A stretch of DNA of 10,440 nt from Methylocapsa sp. (GTDB lineage: Bacteria > Pseudomonadota > Alphaproteobacteria > Rhizobiales > Beijerinckiaceae). The notes beneath the pieces were generated by a model. That model saw only the letters and a list, made by a program, of their open reading frames with translations. It was not told the DNA's origin and did no database searches. Both the position numbers and the translations under genes were made by a program. Location of the stretch: assembly GCA_003162995.1 (NCBI GenBank), contig PLUZ01000137.1, positions 4,445-14,884 of the forward strand. The letters run 5' to 3'. Positions 1 to 8,300 of the stretch are shown in pieces (position 1 is the first letter of the stretch; the number at the start of each line of letters is the position of its first letter).

Positions 1-1298
1 CCGTCGCTCCCGGAACGACAGGCGGGATTCTTCCGCAATCGGTCCGCGACGAAGTGAGTATCCACGCGCAGTCGACTTTCATCGGTCAGTCCAACGCGCC
101 GTTCCCCGCCGCGTACACCGGAACAAACAGCCTCGAACCCACATGGCAAACGCGCGATACTTTCAGCGTGACAGGATTTTTCGGTTACAAGGAGCCCTAC
201 ACAGGCACCGAATTCTATTACAATCCTGAGCCGTTCCAAGGTTTCGGTCTTGCCAACACGCATGGCCTTGCCGGCTTCTCGGACATCGAAGCCCAGAAGG
301 CCGGCTATGATTTTCCGCAGTACAATACAGCGCGCTTGTTTCTTCGCCATGTCTTTGGTCTAGGCGGCGACCAGGAGGATATCGCGGACGGTCCCAACCA
401 GGTGGCCGGGAAGGAAGATATTTCCAGGCTGACATTCACGTTCGGCAAGCTTGCGATCCCCGACATCTTCGACAACAACTCCTACTCGCACGATGGACGC
501 GTTGGTTTCATGAATTGGGCGTTGGTTGATTCCGGCGCGTTCAATTATTCCGGCGATCAGCAAGGGTACACTTACGGGACAGTGCTCGATCTGAACCAGA
601 AGGACTGGGCAGTTCGCGCCGGCTATTTCCTGGTGCCCGATGTTTCCAATGGCGAAAATTTCGACACGAGGCTCTTCGTGCGGGGCCAGTACATTGTCGA
701 GGTCCAGCACAATTACTCGCTTCTCGGCGCCCCCGGCGTATTGCGCGTCACGGGCTTCGAGGAGCAATTTTATGCCGGCAGCTACGCCGCCACGCTCAAC
801 AATCCCTATCTCATCAACCCTTTGACCGATGGTGGTACGCCAGACATCGCGGCGACGCGCAAGACGCGATCGCAATACGGCATTGTCGGCAATGCCGAGC
901 TAAGCGTGACGAAGGACCTCGGTTTGTTCGCTCGAATCGGCTGGTGGAACGGGCAATCAGAAATCATCTATACCGATATCGACTCAAGCCTCTCGTTTGG
1001 CGGTGTCTTGACAGGAACGTCGTGGGGGCGTCCACTGGATAAGGTCGGGTTGGCGACAGCCATCAACGGTATTTCCGGCAGTTACCAGAAGTTTCTCAGC
1101 ATCGGCGGGTTGGGAGTCAACATCGGTGACGGCGCGTTAAGCTACCGGCCTGAGTCAATCGTCGAGACTTACTATTCAGTTGGCCTCACAGAGAATGCCT
1201 ATTTAACTGCTGATTATCAATTCGTCGCCAATCCCGCTTACAACTACGTGCGCGGGCCGGTGTCGATCGGCTCGGTGCGGCTGCACGTACAATTTTAG
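1..1298 (+). CDS. Carbohydrate-selective porin, OprB family (5' partial)
   Basis: This is the C-terminal part of an outer-membrane beta-barrel porin of the OprB family, which lets sugars and other small solutes diffuse into the periplasm. The reading frame is open from base 3 to the TAG at 1296-1298, so the signal peptide and true start lie upstream; a GTG at 54 is in frame but is unlikely to be the start because family-like sequence (SIHAQSTFIGQ) begins right there. Family-typical stretches follow: a TNSL segment near the beginning, alternating aromatic strands, a GFGLAN..GLAGF block, an MNWALVDSGAFNY block and a GYTYG block. The protein ends in Phe (RLHVQF), the usual terminal residue recognised by the barrel assembly machinery. 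About 430 residues are visible. The family assignment is strong, but the substrate cannot be told from sequence. The next plus-strand gene is a decayed TonB-dependent receptor. Confidence 0.88.
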   Translation, partial: VAPGTTGGILPQSVRDEVSIHAQSTFIGQSNAPFPAAYTGTNSLEPTWQTRDTFSVTGFFGYKEPYTGTEFYYNPEPFQGFGLANTHGLAGFSDIEAQKAGYDFPQYNTARLFLRHVFGLGGDQEDIADGPNQVAGKEDISRLTFTFGKLAIPDIFDNNSYSHDGRVGFMNWALVDSGAFNYSGDQQGYTYGTVLDLNQKDWAVRAGYFLVPDVSNGENFDTRLFVRGQYIVEVQHNYSLLGAPGVLRVTGFEEQFYAGSYAATLNNPYLINPLTDGGTPDIAATRKTRSQYGIVGNAELSVTKDLGLFARIGWWNGQSEIIYTDIDSSLSFGGVLTGTSWGRPLDKVGLATAINGISGSYQKFLSIGGLGVNIGDGALSYRPESIVETYYSVGLTENAYLTADYQFVANPAYNYVRGPVSIGSVRLHVQF

Positions 1299-1317
1299 CC
1301 TGATCATCGATTGTGAT

Positions 1318-1339
1318 CTGGCTGCTTTGGATCAGCCAG
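1318..1339 (+). terminator. Hairpin after the porin gene, possible terminator
   Basis: A perfect 7-bp inverted repeat, CTGGCTG and CAGCCAG, separated by 8 bases, starts 20 bases after the porin stop codon. It would form a stable GC-rich stem in the porin mRNA, but no T-run follows it, so it is not a classical intrinsic terminator. It may instead stabilise the 3' end of the mRNA. Confidence 0.35.
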
Positions 1340-1375
1340 GCGCCGCGACGGTCGTCGGCTCGATACCTCGCGCTT

Positions 1376-1718
1376 GGCGCGAAAACCGGATGGTTCGGAG
1401 GGCGTGGCTATCGCTATTTGGGTCCCCGGCCGGTGACGGAAGACGGCGCCTTCTTCTCTCCAACGACGGGCATCCTTCCATACGGGCGTGAGGTATCGAT
1501 TCGACAACGGCTGGACGCTCCAGCTCGACGGCACCAATTTGGGCCAGATCACTGTGCTGACGGCTCTCTTCTGCCCACGGAAGCGCTTTACACGCAATGC
1601 AACGGGCCAGTCGCAAACCGCCCGCCGGTCCGCGGTCAACCCGAATGGCGTCATGGACCGGGGCTTAAGACCGGTCGAGCCCTTGCAACTACGATTAACG
1701 CTCGTTGGCAAGTTCTGA
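1376..1718 (+). pseudogene. TonB-dependent receptor C-terminal remnant, frameshifted
   Basis: This is the decayed 3' end of a gene for a TonB-dependent outer-membrane receptor. Pieces of the last barrel strands appear in order but in alternating frames. Frame A from about 1382 reads GWFGGRGYRYLGPRPVTEDG. A second frame from 1488 reads VRYRFDNGWTLQLDGTNL. Frame A resumes near 1570 with SLLPTEALYTQCNGPVA. The second frame returns near 1636 with NPNGVMDRGLRPVEPLQL and ends RLTLVGKF before the TGA at 1716-1718. A terminal Phe after R-L-T-L is typical of this family. At least three frameshifts are needed, and the roughly 600 upstream residues (plug and most of the barrel) are missing, so the gene is dead. 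The left edge is approximate. It lies 24 bases from the end of the convergent nikR gene; NikR-linked TonB receptors often serve nickel uptake, so a former nickel receptor is possible but not shown. Confidence 0.75.
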
Positions 1719-1742
1719 AATTAGCTAGTCCGCTCGCCATCA

Positions 1743-2216
1743 TCAGGCATGCCGAACGTGGATGTGGGGATGTTTCTTTGCACGGTCATTGCCGTGGGGA
1801 TGCGTTTCCTCCTTCACTTCGACCGGGACGGCCACGAGGCGGCCATGCCGCACTCCCCGCTCGGCGATGACATGTTCGGCGAAATGATGAACTTCGCTCG
1901 CTTCTCCGCGCAGCAGCGCGACTTCCATGCAGCTGGAATGGTCGAGATGAACCTGCATGGCGGCGACCGACAGATCGTGATGATGGTGATGCGCCTCGGC
2001 AAGACGATTCGCGAGCTCCCGCACGGTATGATCGTACACATAGACGAGGGCCGCGACGCAATCGCCGGTGCCGCTCGATTCGCCGCGTGCTTGTTGCATG
2101 CCGGTGCGAGCAAGGTCACGAATAGCCTCCGACCGGTTGTTATAACCGCGTCCCTTCATATAGCGCTCAAGTTCCACGATGAGCTCATCGTCGAGAGTAA
2201 CGGTCACCCGCTGCAT
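1743..2216 (-). CDS. nikR: Nickel-responsive transcriptional regulator NikR
   Basis: NikR is a cytoplasmic repressor that binds DNA when loaded with Ni(II), controlling nickel uptake genes. The 157-residue product begins MQRVTVTLDDEL, the standard ribbon-helix-helix start, with helix motif GYNNRSEAIRDLAR at about 24-37. The ACT-like metal domain follows, with VYDH (60-63), the His run HHHHHDLS (76-83), HLDHSSC (90-96) and RGVRHG near the end. The ATG at 2216 was chosen over in-frame codons back to 2285 because the family starts there and GGAAGG (2227-2232) is a good ribosome site. By alignment to E. coli NikR (ligands H76, H87, H89, C95), this protein has H77, Q88, H90 and C96, so one nickel ligand is replaced by Gln. 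A tail of about 20 residues rich in His (HPHG, HPHIHVRH) extends beyond the E. coli end. An imperfect dyad sits just upstream. The hydrogenase to the right is a nickel enzyme. Confidence 0.95.
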   Translation of the reverse strand: MQRVTVTLDDELIVELERYMKGRGYNNRSEAIRDLARTGMQQARGESSGTGDCVAALVYVYDHTVRELANRLAEAHHHHHDLSVAAMQVHLDHSSCMEVALLRGEASEVHHFAEHVIAERGVRHGRLVAVPVEVKEETHPHGNDRAKKHPHIHVRHA

Positions 2217-2230
2217 TGGACTCTGTCCTT

Positions 2231-2265
2231 CCAATTTGTCACTTGTTCTGCAAGTAGCAATTTGG
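2231..2265 (-). promoter_or_regulatory. 35-bp imperfect dyad upstream of nikR, candidate operator
   Basis: Left arm CCAATTTGTCACTTG (2231-2245) and right arm CAAGTAGCAATTTGG (2251-2265) are reverse complements at 12 of 15 positions, with a 5-base spacer. The inner ACTTG/CAAGT and outer CCAA/TTGG are perfect. The dyad covers about 15 to 49 bases before the nikR ATG and touches its ribosome-binding site. It could be an operator, perhaps for NikR itself, or an mRNA hairpin limiting translation. It does not match the E. coli NikR operator halves (GTATGA / TCATAC). Confidence 0.5.
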
Positions 2266-2630
2266 CCCAATCGAGCCTCCAGCAAGCTTGGCCCTATGGA
2301 CGCGTATAGCGGGAAGAGACTCGAAAGTCACTGTTCTGTCGATCTACGGGCGGCAGCGTTCAAGCGTTATTTTCCGGTCAAAGCTGGACCATGGCATGAA
2401 CATGGACTTTGTGCCGCATGGGCTTTTTGATCTGGAAGACTTAGGTTGAGTCAAGCTGCCTTGCTCCGCGGAACAGAAATGATCATAGCCATTGCCTTTG
2501 CATTTCTGACGCTCTTCTTCCTTTTGATTATGGCCCGGTGACGTGTCCGCAATCGAGGAGGCCGGCTTCATGCCGGACGCGACGGGAGATGTCGCGAGCG
2601 TGCGCTTCCTTTTGTGCGACGCCTGCTTAT
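2266..2630. other. Gene-poor intergenic stretch between nikR and the transposase remnant
   Basis: I find no convincing conserved gene here. The stretch should contain the nikR promoter near its left edge, but I cannot pick a clear -10/-35 pair. The minus-strand frame running on from the transposase fragment is open for about 60 further bases but loses resemblance to the family. The only other item is a tiny hydrophobic plus-strand ORF listed separately. The region is probably the scar of an old insertion. Confidence 0.5.
2446..2541 (+). CDS. Possible tiny single-span membrane peptide (speculative)
   Basis: A plus-strand frame opens after a stop at 2428-2430 and ends with TGA at 2539-2541. 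From TTG at 2446 it gives 31 residues; from ATG at 2479 it gives 20 residues. The last 20 residues are almost wholly hydrophobic (MIIAIAFAFLTLFFLLIMAR), enough for one membrane span with a positive end. A weak GGAAG (2434-2438) precedes the TTG; the ATG has only a poor GGAAC. I do not recognise a family. The hydrophobicity could simply come from a T-rich stretch in a decayed intergenic region. Confidence 0.2.
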   Translation: MSQAALLRGTEMIIAIAFAFLTLFFLLIMAR

Positions 2631-2780
2631 CCTCCGGGTCTGGACCAGCACAGCGAGAACTTCGTCCTTGGCATCCACGGCCTGCCAAAGGTGGACCAAG
2701 TAACCATCGATCTTGAGATAGACCTCGTCATGATGCCAGATGGTATGCGGCTTCGGGCGGCCCCGCGTTGGCTTCGTCAA
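2631..2780 (-). mobile_element. IS6-family transposase fragment (degenerate)
   Basis: On the minus strand this reads RGRPKPHTIWHHDEVYLKI, then DGYLVHLWQAVDAKDEVLAV and LVQTRR. This matches the part of IS6-family (IS26-like) DDE transposases around the first catalytic Asp (WHxDEVxxKI, here WHHDEVYLKI) and the following YLWRAVD..GEVLDVLVQ.RR block. About 50 of the usual 230 or so residues remain. The N-terminal helix-turn-helix and the second D and E are absent, and resemblance stops after the RR, where a shifted frame reads DKQAS, close to the family's next residues, so a frameshift is likely. I see no terminal inverted repeats. The fragment overlaps the last four bases of the neighbouring binding-protein gene, marking an old rearrangement at that gene's 3' end. 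Confidence 0.75.
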
Positions 2781-3982
2781 TCCTTGGGTGCAAGAAGACA
2801 GCCGCCCTCATCAAGCGGCCGGAAGGCCTCGTCCGCCGGAATGGTTTGCAGCAGCTTGAGGTAATCCCAGGGATATTTCGACTGGGAAGGTTTCTTGACC
2901 TCGTAGAGATACATATCGCGCAGGACGCGCCCATCGATACGCAGCCTGCCGTGATGCGTCATGAAGTCGTCGATGGGCATCTCGCGCATCTTCGCCATGA
3001 CAATGTCCGAGTCCTTGCTGCCGGTGGCTTGCACGGCTTTTAGATAGTGTGTGAGAGCACCATAGACGCCGGCCTGCACCATGGTTGGCATGCGCTTCAT
3101 TTTGCTAAAGAAACGCTCGGCCCAGGCACGGGTGTTCGCGTTCTGGTCCCAATAATAGGCGGAGGTCATTAGCAACCCCTGCGCCGCCCTCAGGCCGAGG
3201 CTGTGCACGTCCGAAATGAACATGAGCAAGCCGGCAAGGCGCTGGCCGTCCTGCACAAGGCTGAACTCGCTCGCCTGTTTGATCGCGTTGATCATGTCTT
3301 GTCCAGAGGTGGCAAGACCAACGATCTTCGCGCGCGACGTTTTCGCTTGCAGCAGATACCGGGAGAAGTCGAATGTTCCCAGCGGCACCTTGACGCTGCC
3401 CAGCACTTTGCCGCCTTCTGATCTGACCACGTCGCCGGCATCACGCTCCATCGCATAGCCGAAGGCGTAGTCCGCGGTGATGAAAAACCAGCTGTCGCCG
3501 CCGGATTTCGCGATGGCTTTCGCGGTGCCATGCGCCATGGCGTAAGTGTCGTAAGTCCACTGCACGGCGTAGGGAGAGCATTGGAGACCCGTGAGGTCCG
3601 CGGATGCGGGGGAGGAGAAAAGAACGATCTTCTTCATCTCTCGGGAGACTTTCTGCACCGCCAGTGCGACGCCGGAATTTGCCACATCGGCGATCGCATC
3701 GACACCCTCGCCATACCATTGACGAGCGATGTTTGTACCGAGATCTGGACTGTTATGATGATCCGCAAAGATAAGCTCGATCGGCCTACCGAGCACGGCC
3801 GCGCCGAAGTCATTGATCGCCATACGCGCGGCCTCGACCGAACCTGGGCCCCCGTGCGCGGCGTAAACAGAAGTCATATCGGTGAGTACGCCAATCTTGA
3901 CAGGGAGTGCCTCTTGCCCCGGTGCGCCGCCAGCTGTCAGGGCCATTGCTATGGCGGCGCCGATCATGGCGCGAAATTTCAT
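2777..3982 (-). CDS. ABC-type periplasmic substrate-binding protein, LivJ-like (Peripla_BP_6)
   Basis: This 401-residue protein is a type-I periplasmic solute-binding protein like those of branched-chain amino acid, urea or amide ABC importers. It has a signal peptide (MKFRAMIGAAIAMALTAGG, cleavage probably near residues 20-23), then the family start VKIGVLTDMTSVYA with GPGSVEAARMAINDFG, PIELIFADHHNSPD, the DAIADVANSGVALAVQ block and FFITADYAFGYAMERDA in the second lobe. Its ATG is 39 bases after the membrane-fusion gene stop, on the same strand, so it is probably the last gene of the RND operon. No ABC permease or ATPase is in the window, so it is an orphan component here and its ligand is unknown. 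Its last residues (GGCLLAPKD) abut a transposase remnant, so the natural C-terminus may have been slightly altered; the fold itself looks complete. Confidence 0.87.
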   Translation of the reverse strand: MKFRAMIGAAIAMALTAGGAPGQEALPVKIGVLTDMTSVYAAHGGPGSVEAARMAINDFGAAVLGRPIELIFADHHNSPDLGTNIARQWYGEGVDAIADVANSGVALAVQKVSREMKKIVLFSSPASADLTGLQCSPYAVQWTYDTYAMAHGTAKAIAKSGGDSWFFITADYAFGYAMERDAGDVVRSEGGKVLGSVKVPLGTFDFSRYLLQAKTSRAKIVGLATSGQDMINAIKQASEFSLVQDGQRLAGLLMFISDVHSLGLRAAQGLLMTSAYYWDQNANTRAWAERFFSKMKRMPTMVQAGVYGALTHYLKAVQATGSKDSDIVMAKMREMPIDDFMTHHGRLRIDGRVLRDMYLYEVKKPSQSKYPWDYLKLLQTIPADEAFRPLDEGGCLLAPKD

Positions 3983-4021
3983 TTGATGGCCTTTTCCGTT
4001 TTTATCGAGAGCCGGCCCGCT

Positions 4022-5311
4022 TCACGGCCTGGCTTCCGCCGGAGCTGCCCGGATCTGGACCTTGCTGCCCTCTTCGAGATCGACGGGAGGATTGAGAATG
4101 ACCTGGTCGCCGTTCTCGACGCCGTCGCGCACTTCGACCTCCCTGCCAAAATCGCGCGCGATCGTGATGCTGTGCATATGGACGATGCCATTCTCGACCA
4201 CGGCAACGTGCAGCCCATCTTGATTGAAGATCACCGCGTCGGCGGGAACGATGAGGGATGGCGTCTTGCGCGGGACCTGCAGCTCGACGGTGCAATAGAC
4301 ACCCGGGGTCAACGCTCCATCCGGGTTGGGCACATCGATTTCGGTCAGCAGAGTCCGGGTTCCGGGGACTAGCGCATCCGCGATCCGCGTCACCTTGCCC
4401 TTGAAGCTGCGTTTGGGCATCTCGGGTACGCGGACGACAGCCTCGACGCCGGGAGCCACTCCGAACGCCTGATCCTGCGGCACGTAGAGCTGGATCCGCA
4501 TCACATCGCTGTGCATCATCGTGAATAGAAATGTCCCGCTCGCCGCATCCGCCTGCACCAGGCTGCCGACATCGATATTTCTCTGAGTTACCACGCCGTC
4601 GAAGGGAGCGACAACTTGCTGATAGAGCTTTTGTTGCCGTAGCACGTTGAGTTGCGCCTGTTGCGCCTGAATATTGGCTTCGGCAACTTGCGCCGCGTGC
4701 TGTTGAGCCTCATAAGTCAATCGATCCGTATCGCCTTGCTGTTTCGTTGCCCAGCCCTCGCCGACAAGGATGGTCGTGCGCCCGTTGGTGACGCGGGCGA
4801 GTTCGCGGTTCGCACTGACCTGCCGCAGCGAAGCCTTCGTCTGGACTAGGGTGGCCTCCGCTTGCGCAATCTGGTCATCGACTTCGGGAGCGGTGATCTC
4901 CACCAGAAGCTGGCCGGTCTTCACGCGGGAGCCGATATCGACATAGCGCTTATTGATGTAGCCACTGGCCCGCGCATAGATATTCGCTGCGTCAAACGCG
5001 CTCGTCGTCCCAGGCAATTCTACACGTATAACGCTGCCACTCGCTGCCACCGCCTCGGTGCGGACGCTTGGCACGAAATCGCGCCGTTGTTCCGCCGCGA
5101 TGATCGCTTGCCGGTGCTGGACATAGTGCCGCCACACACCGAGGCTCAGCGCCCCTATTAGCAACAGCAGGACAGCCAATCCGAGGTACCGGGCGCGTGA
5201 CCGGCCGCCCTTGCTTGGGGAAATTTTCGGCTGGCCAGAATCGGGAGTGCCGCGCTGCGGCGCGTTCCCATCCGGAGACTCTAGCGAGGACGCTTGACCG
5301 ATTTCCGTCAT
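4022..5311 (-). CDS. RND efflux periplasmic adaptor (membrane-fusion protein)
   Basis: This 429-residue protein is the HlyD/AcrA-type adaptor that links an inner-membrane RND pump to an outer-membrane channel. It has a 40-residue hydrophilic N-terminal tail, one membrane anchor at about 41-62 (YLGLAVLLLLIGALSLGVW), a first lipoyl half around 112-140 (ARASGYINKRYVDIGSRV), a Gln/Ala-rich alpha-hairpin at about 145-230, the second lipoyl half (VVAPFDGVVTQRNIDVGSLV), a beta-barrel domain and a membrane-proximal domain ending near 425. It is anchored by a helix rather than by a lipid, since there is no lipobox. The start ATG (5311-5309) overlaps the TGA of the pump gene as ATGA, and GGAGGAA in the pump's 3' end serves as ribosome site, so translation is coupled. 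No outer-membrane factor gene is present in the window. Confidence 0.93.
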   Translation of the reverse strand: MTEIGQASSLESPDGNAPQRGTPDSGQPKISPSKGGRSRARYLGLAVLLLLIGALSLGVWRHYVQHRQAIIAAEQRRDFVPSVRTEAVAASGSVIRVELPGTTSAFDAANIYARASGYINKRYVDIGSRVKTGQLLVEITAPEVDDQIAQAEATLVQTKASLRQVSANRELARVTNGRTTILVGEGWATKQQGDTDRLTYEAQQHAAQVAEANIQAQQAQLNVLRQQKLYQQVVAPFDGVVTQRNIDVGSLVQADAASGTFLFTMMHSDVMRIQLYVPQDQAFGVAPGVEAVVRVPEMPKRSFKGKVTRIADALVPGTRTLLTEIDVPNPDGALTPGVYCTVELQVPRKTPSLIVPADAVIFNQDGLHVAVVENGIVHMHSITIARDFGREVEVRDGVENGDQVILNPPVDLEEGSKVQIRAAPAEARP

Positions 5312-8300
5312 TGCACTTCCTCCGGGAATACGCCATGGGCCGGCCTGCCGTCATTGCCTTTCCGTAGCACGGCGAAAAGATATGGCACGACGCACAGCGT
5401 AGTCGGAGTCGCAAATAGCAGGCCACCGATGACGGCGCGCGCCAGGGCGGCGTTCTGTTCCTCGCCCGCACCTCCGATCGCCATTGGGATCATGCCGACG
5501 ATCATTGCGGCGGCCGTCATCAGCACCGGCCTGATCCGCGTCCGTCCTGCGGCAATTGCGGCATCAAATGCCCTCGTGCCGGCAAGCTGTTGCTCACGCG
5601 CGAAGGTGACGAGCAAGATGGAGTTCGCGGAGGCGACTCCGATCGCCATGATCGCTCCCATCAGAGAGGGCACGCTAAGAGTCGTGCCGGTGACATACAG
5701 CATGGTGAAAATGCCGCAGAATGTGGCCGGCAGGGCCAGGATGACGACGAAAGGATCGCCGAAGTTCTGGTAGTTCACGACCATGAGCATATAGACGAAA
5801 ACCGCGGCGAAGAGCAGCCCGATGCTCATATTGTCAAAGGCTTCATTCATACTCTGGATCTGGCCTATGACCTCAATCGCATTGCCTGGCGAGAGCTGTT
5901 TCTGCAGGTCCGCGACGATGACGGAAATGTTTTTGGAGACACTGCCGAGATCGCGGTCCTGGACGTTGGCATAGATCTCGTAGACCGGCTGGATGTTGGC
6001 CTGGTTCGCATTGGTTGGAATCGAGTCACGTTTTAAGGTTGCAACATTGCTGAGCATCCCAGGCACCGGGTCGCCGGTGAAGGCCACTGCGGTGCTGACC
6101 GGCGTATTGACCAGTGCGTTCATCGAGTTCACGCGGTACTCCGGTGTCTGAACCGCGATATAATAAGGAATTCCATTGCTCTGATCGGTCCAGAAATTGG
6201 GCGACACCTGTTCGGATGAACTCAAGCTGACATTGAGATTCGTGACGATCTGATTTGCGGTAAGGCCGAACTGGGTGGCGCGGCTGCGGTCAATATCGAC
6301 GAAAAAATCCGGGGCATCGACTTCCTGCTGGAGATGGGCGTCGGCGATGCCTGGAATGTCAGCGATCCGGTGCCGCAATTCGTGGGCGATTCGCAGGTTT
6401 TTCGCCCGATCGTAACCAACCGTCCGCACATCGATCTGTGCCGGTATGCCGAAATTCAGGATTTGAGTCACCATATCAGCGGCTTGAAAATAAATGATCT
6501 CCTCGGGGAATGCGGCCGGGAGCACCTCCCGCAGCTTGTGAACGTACGCGGCGGTCGGCGCGTGACCTTCCTTGAGTGACACCTGGATTACACCGTCATT
6601 GACGCCGATCGTCGTTCCGTCCGCAAAGGCGAGATTATAGAGACGGGCAGGCAGGCCAATATTGTCGACGATCAGATCCACATCGTCCTTGGGAATGACC
6701 TCCCGGATCTTGTTTTCGACCGCCTGGAATATTTGCTCAGTCGTCTCGATTCGGGTGGCCGGCGGAGCCCGGAGGTGAAGCTGAATCTGGCCGCCATCGA
6801 TGTCCGGAAAGAAGTCACGGCCGACGAAGACGAACATGACAGCGCCGAGCGTGAGCACGAGAACGGCGATGAGCGGGATTACCAATCGACGGGTCAGCAG
6901 TATATGCAACAAATCGACGTAGCCGGCGCGCAGCCGCTCGAAACCCTGCTCGAAGCCGCGGTGGAAGCGGGCGAACCAGCCGGTTCCGGCGGCCTCCGCG
7001 CCATGGTGCTCGCCCTTAAGCAGCAGGCCGATCATGATCGGCGTCAAGGTGCGGGAGAGGCCATAAGAGGCAAGCATGGCGAAGACGACGGCGAGGCCGA
7101 GTGGTGTGAAAAGGTATTTCGCTGGCCCTTGCAAAAAAATCACGGAAACAAAGACGCAGCTTATGGCTAGCGTCGAGACCAGTGTTGGCACGGCGATGCC
7201 GGCCGCTCCGTACAGGGTTGCTTCAGGCAGCGGCCGGCCTTCCTCCGTCAGAAGCCGGTGCGTGTTCTCGATCGTCACCGTCGAATCATCGACGAGGATA
7301 CCGACGGCCAGCGCCAGCCCGCCGAGAGTCATCGTGTTGAGCGTATGGCCAAGGAAATAGAGGACGACGAGCGAGCTGAGTATGGCAAGCGGGATCGAGA
7401 CCATAACAACAAGAGTCGAGCGCCACGACCCAAGAAACAAAAGAATCATCAGGGCAGTGAGGGCCGCCGCTATCGCGCCTTCCTGAAGAACGCCGTTCAC
7501 CGAATTGGTGACGAACACCGATTGATCGAAGAGTTCATTGATCTCAAGGCCGGGTGGTGCTGCTTTCCGCGCAACCACGAGAGCCTTCTTCACCTGCCGG
7601 ACGACGTCGACTGTCGAGGCATTCCCGTTCTTGATGATGCTGAGCAGGACGGAGCGGCGGCCGTTTTCCCGGACGACGTTCTGCTGCACCAGATTGCCGT
7701 CGCGGACGTTACCCACGTCCTTCAGGAAAACCGTGGCGCCGCCCGCGAATTTGACAGGAATATTGTTGAGATCATCGATCGTCGCAGGCGTCGCATTCGT
7801 CCGGACGCTGTACTGTTTGTCGCCGATCTTCGCCGTGCCCGAAGGCAGGGTGATGTTCTGAGCATTGACGGCATTGACGATGTCGAGCGGCGTAAGCCCT
7901 TTGGCGAGAAGCTTGGCCGGATCAATATCTACCATGATCTGCCGGTACTTCCCGCCAGCGGGGGTGGGGAGCGTGAGCCCGTGAATGGGTGCCAGAGTCT
8001 GCCGCAGCCGGTATATGCCGTAATCATAGAGCTGTTGTTCGTTGAGCGTGTCGGAGCTCAGGCTGATCTGCAGGACAGGCACGCTGGACGCATTGTATTG
8101 CACCACGATAGGGGCCTGGATGCCCGCCGGCATGAGCGCCCGGATCGAATTCGTGCCTGATACGATCTGGGCGATCGCAAGATCGAGGTTCACGTCAGGC
8201 TGAAAAAAAATCTTTTGGACCGAGATGCCGTTCAGTGTTTGCGCCTCGATGTCTTTGATACCATTGACGCTTGAACTCAGGGAGTATTCGCTGTAGGTGG

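Noticed and set aside
2026..2037. GTATGATCGTAC, resembling a NikR operator half-site
   Set aside because: It lies inside the nikR coding sequence and lacks the partner half TCATAC at the required 16-base spacing.
2216..2285. Longer nikR start at 2285
   Set aside because: The extra 23 residues are not part of the NikR family, would run through the dyad, and the ATG at 2216 has its own ribosome site.
1749..2309. Plus-strand ORF (186 codons) opposite nikR
   Set aside because: It is His/Met rich only because it mirrors the nikR coding sequence; nikR is unmistakable on the other strand.
2359..2376. Plus-strand FKRYFPV, loosely like the N-terminus of IS6 transposases
   Set aside because: Only a few residues match, no helix-turn-helix follows, and it is on the strand opposite to the transposase fragment.
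3530..4372. Plus-strand ORF (280 codons) across the binding-protein and adaptor genes
   Set aside because: It spans two real minus-strand genes and their junction and has no family resemblance.
7258..8160. Long plus-strand ORF (300 codons) opposite the RND gene
   Set aside because: Its product is highly charged with no family resemblance, while the opposite strand encodes an intact, well-conserved RND permease. It is an antisense shadow of GC-rich coding DNA.
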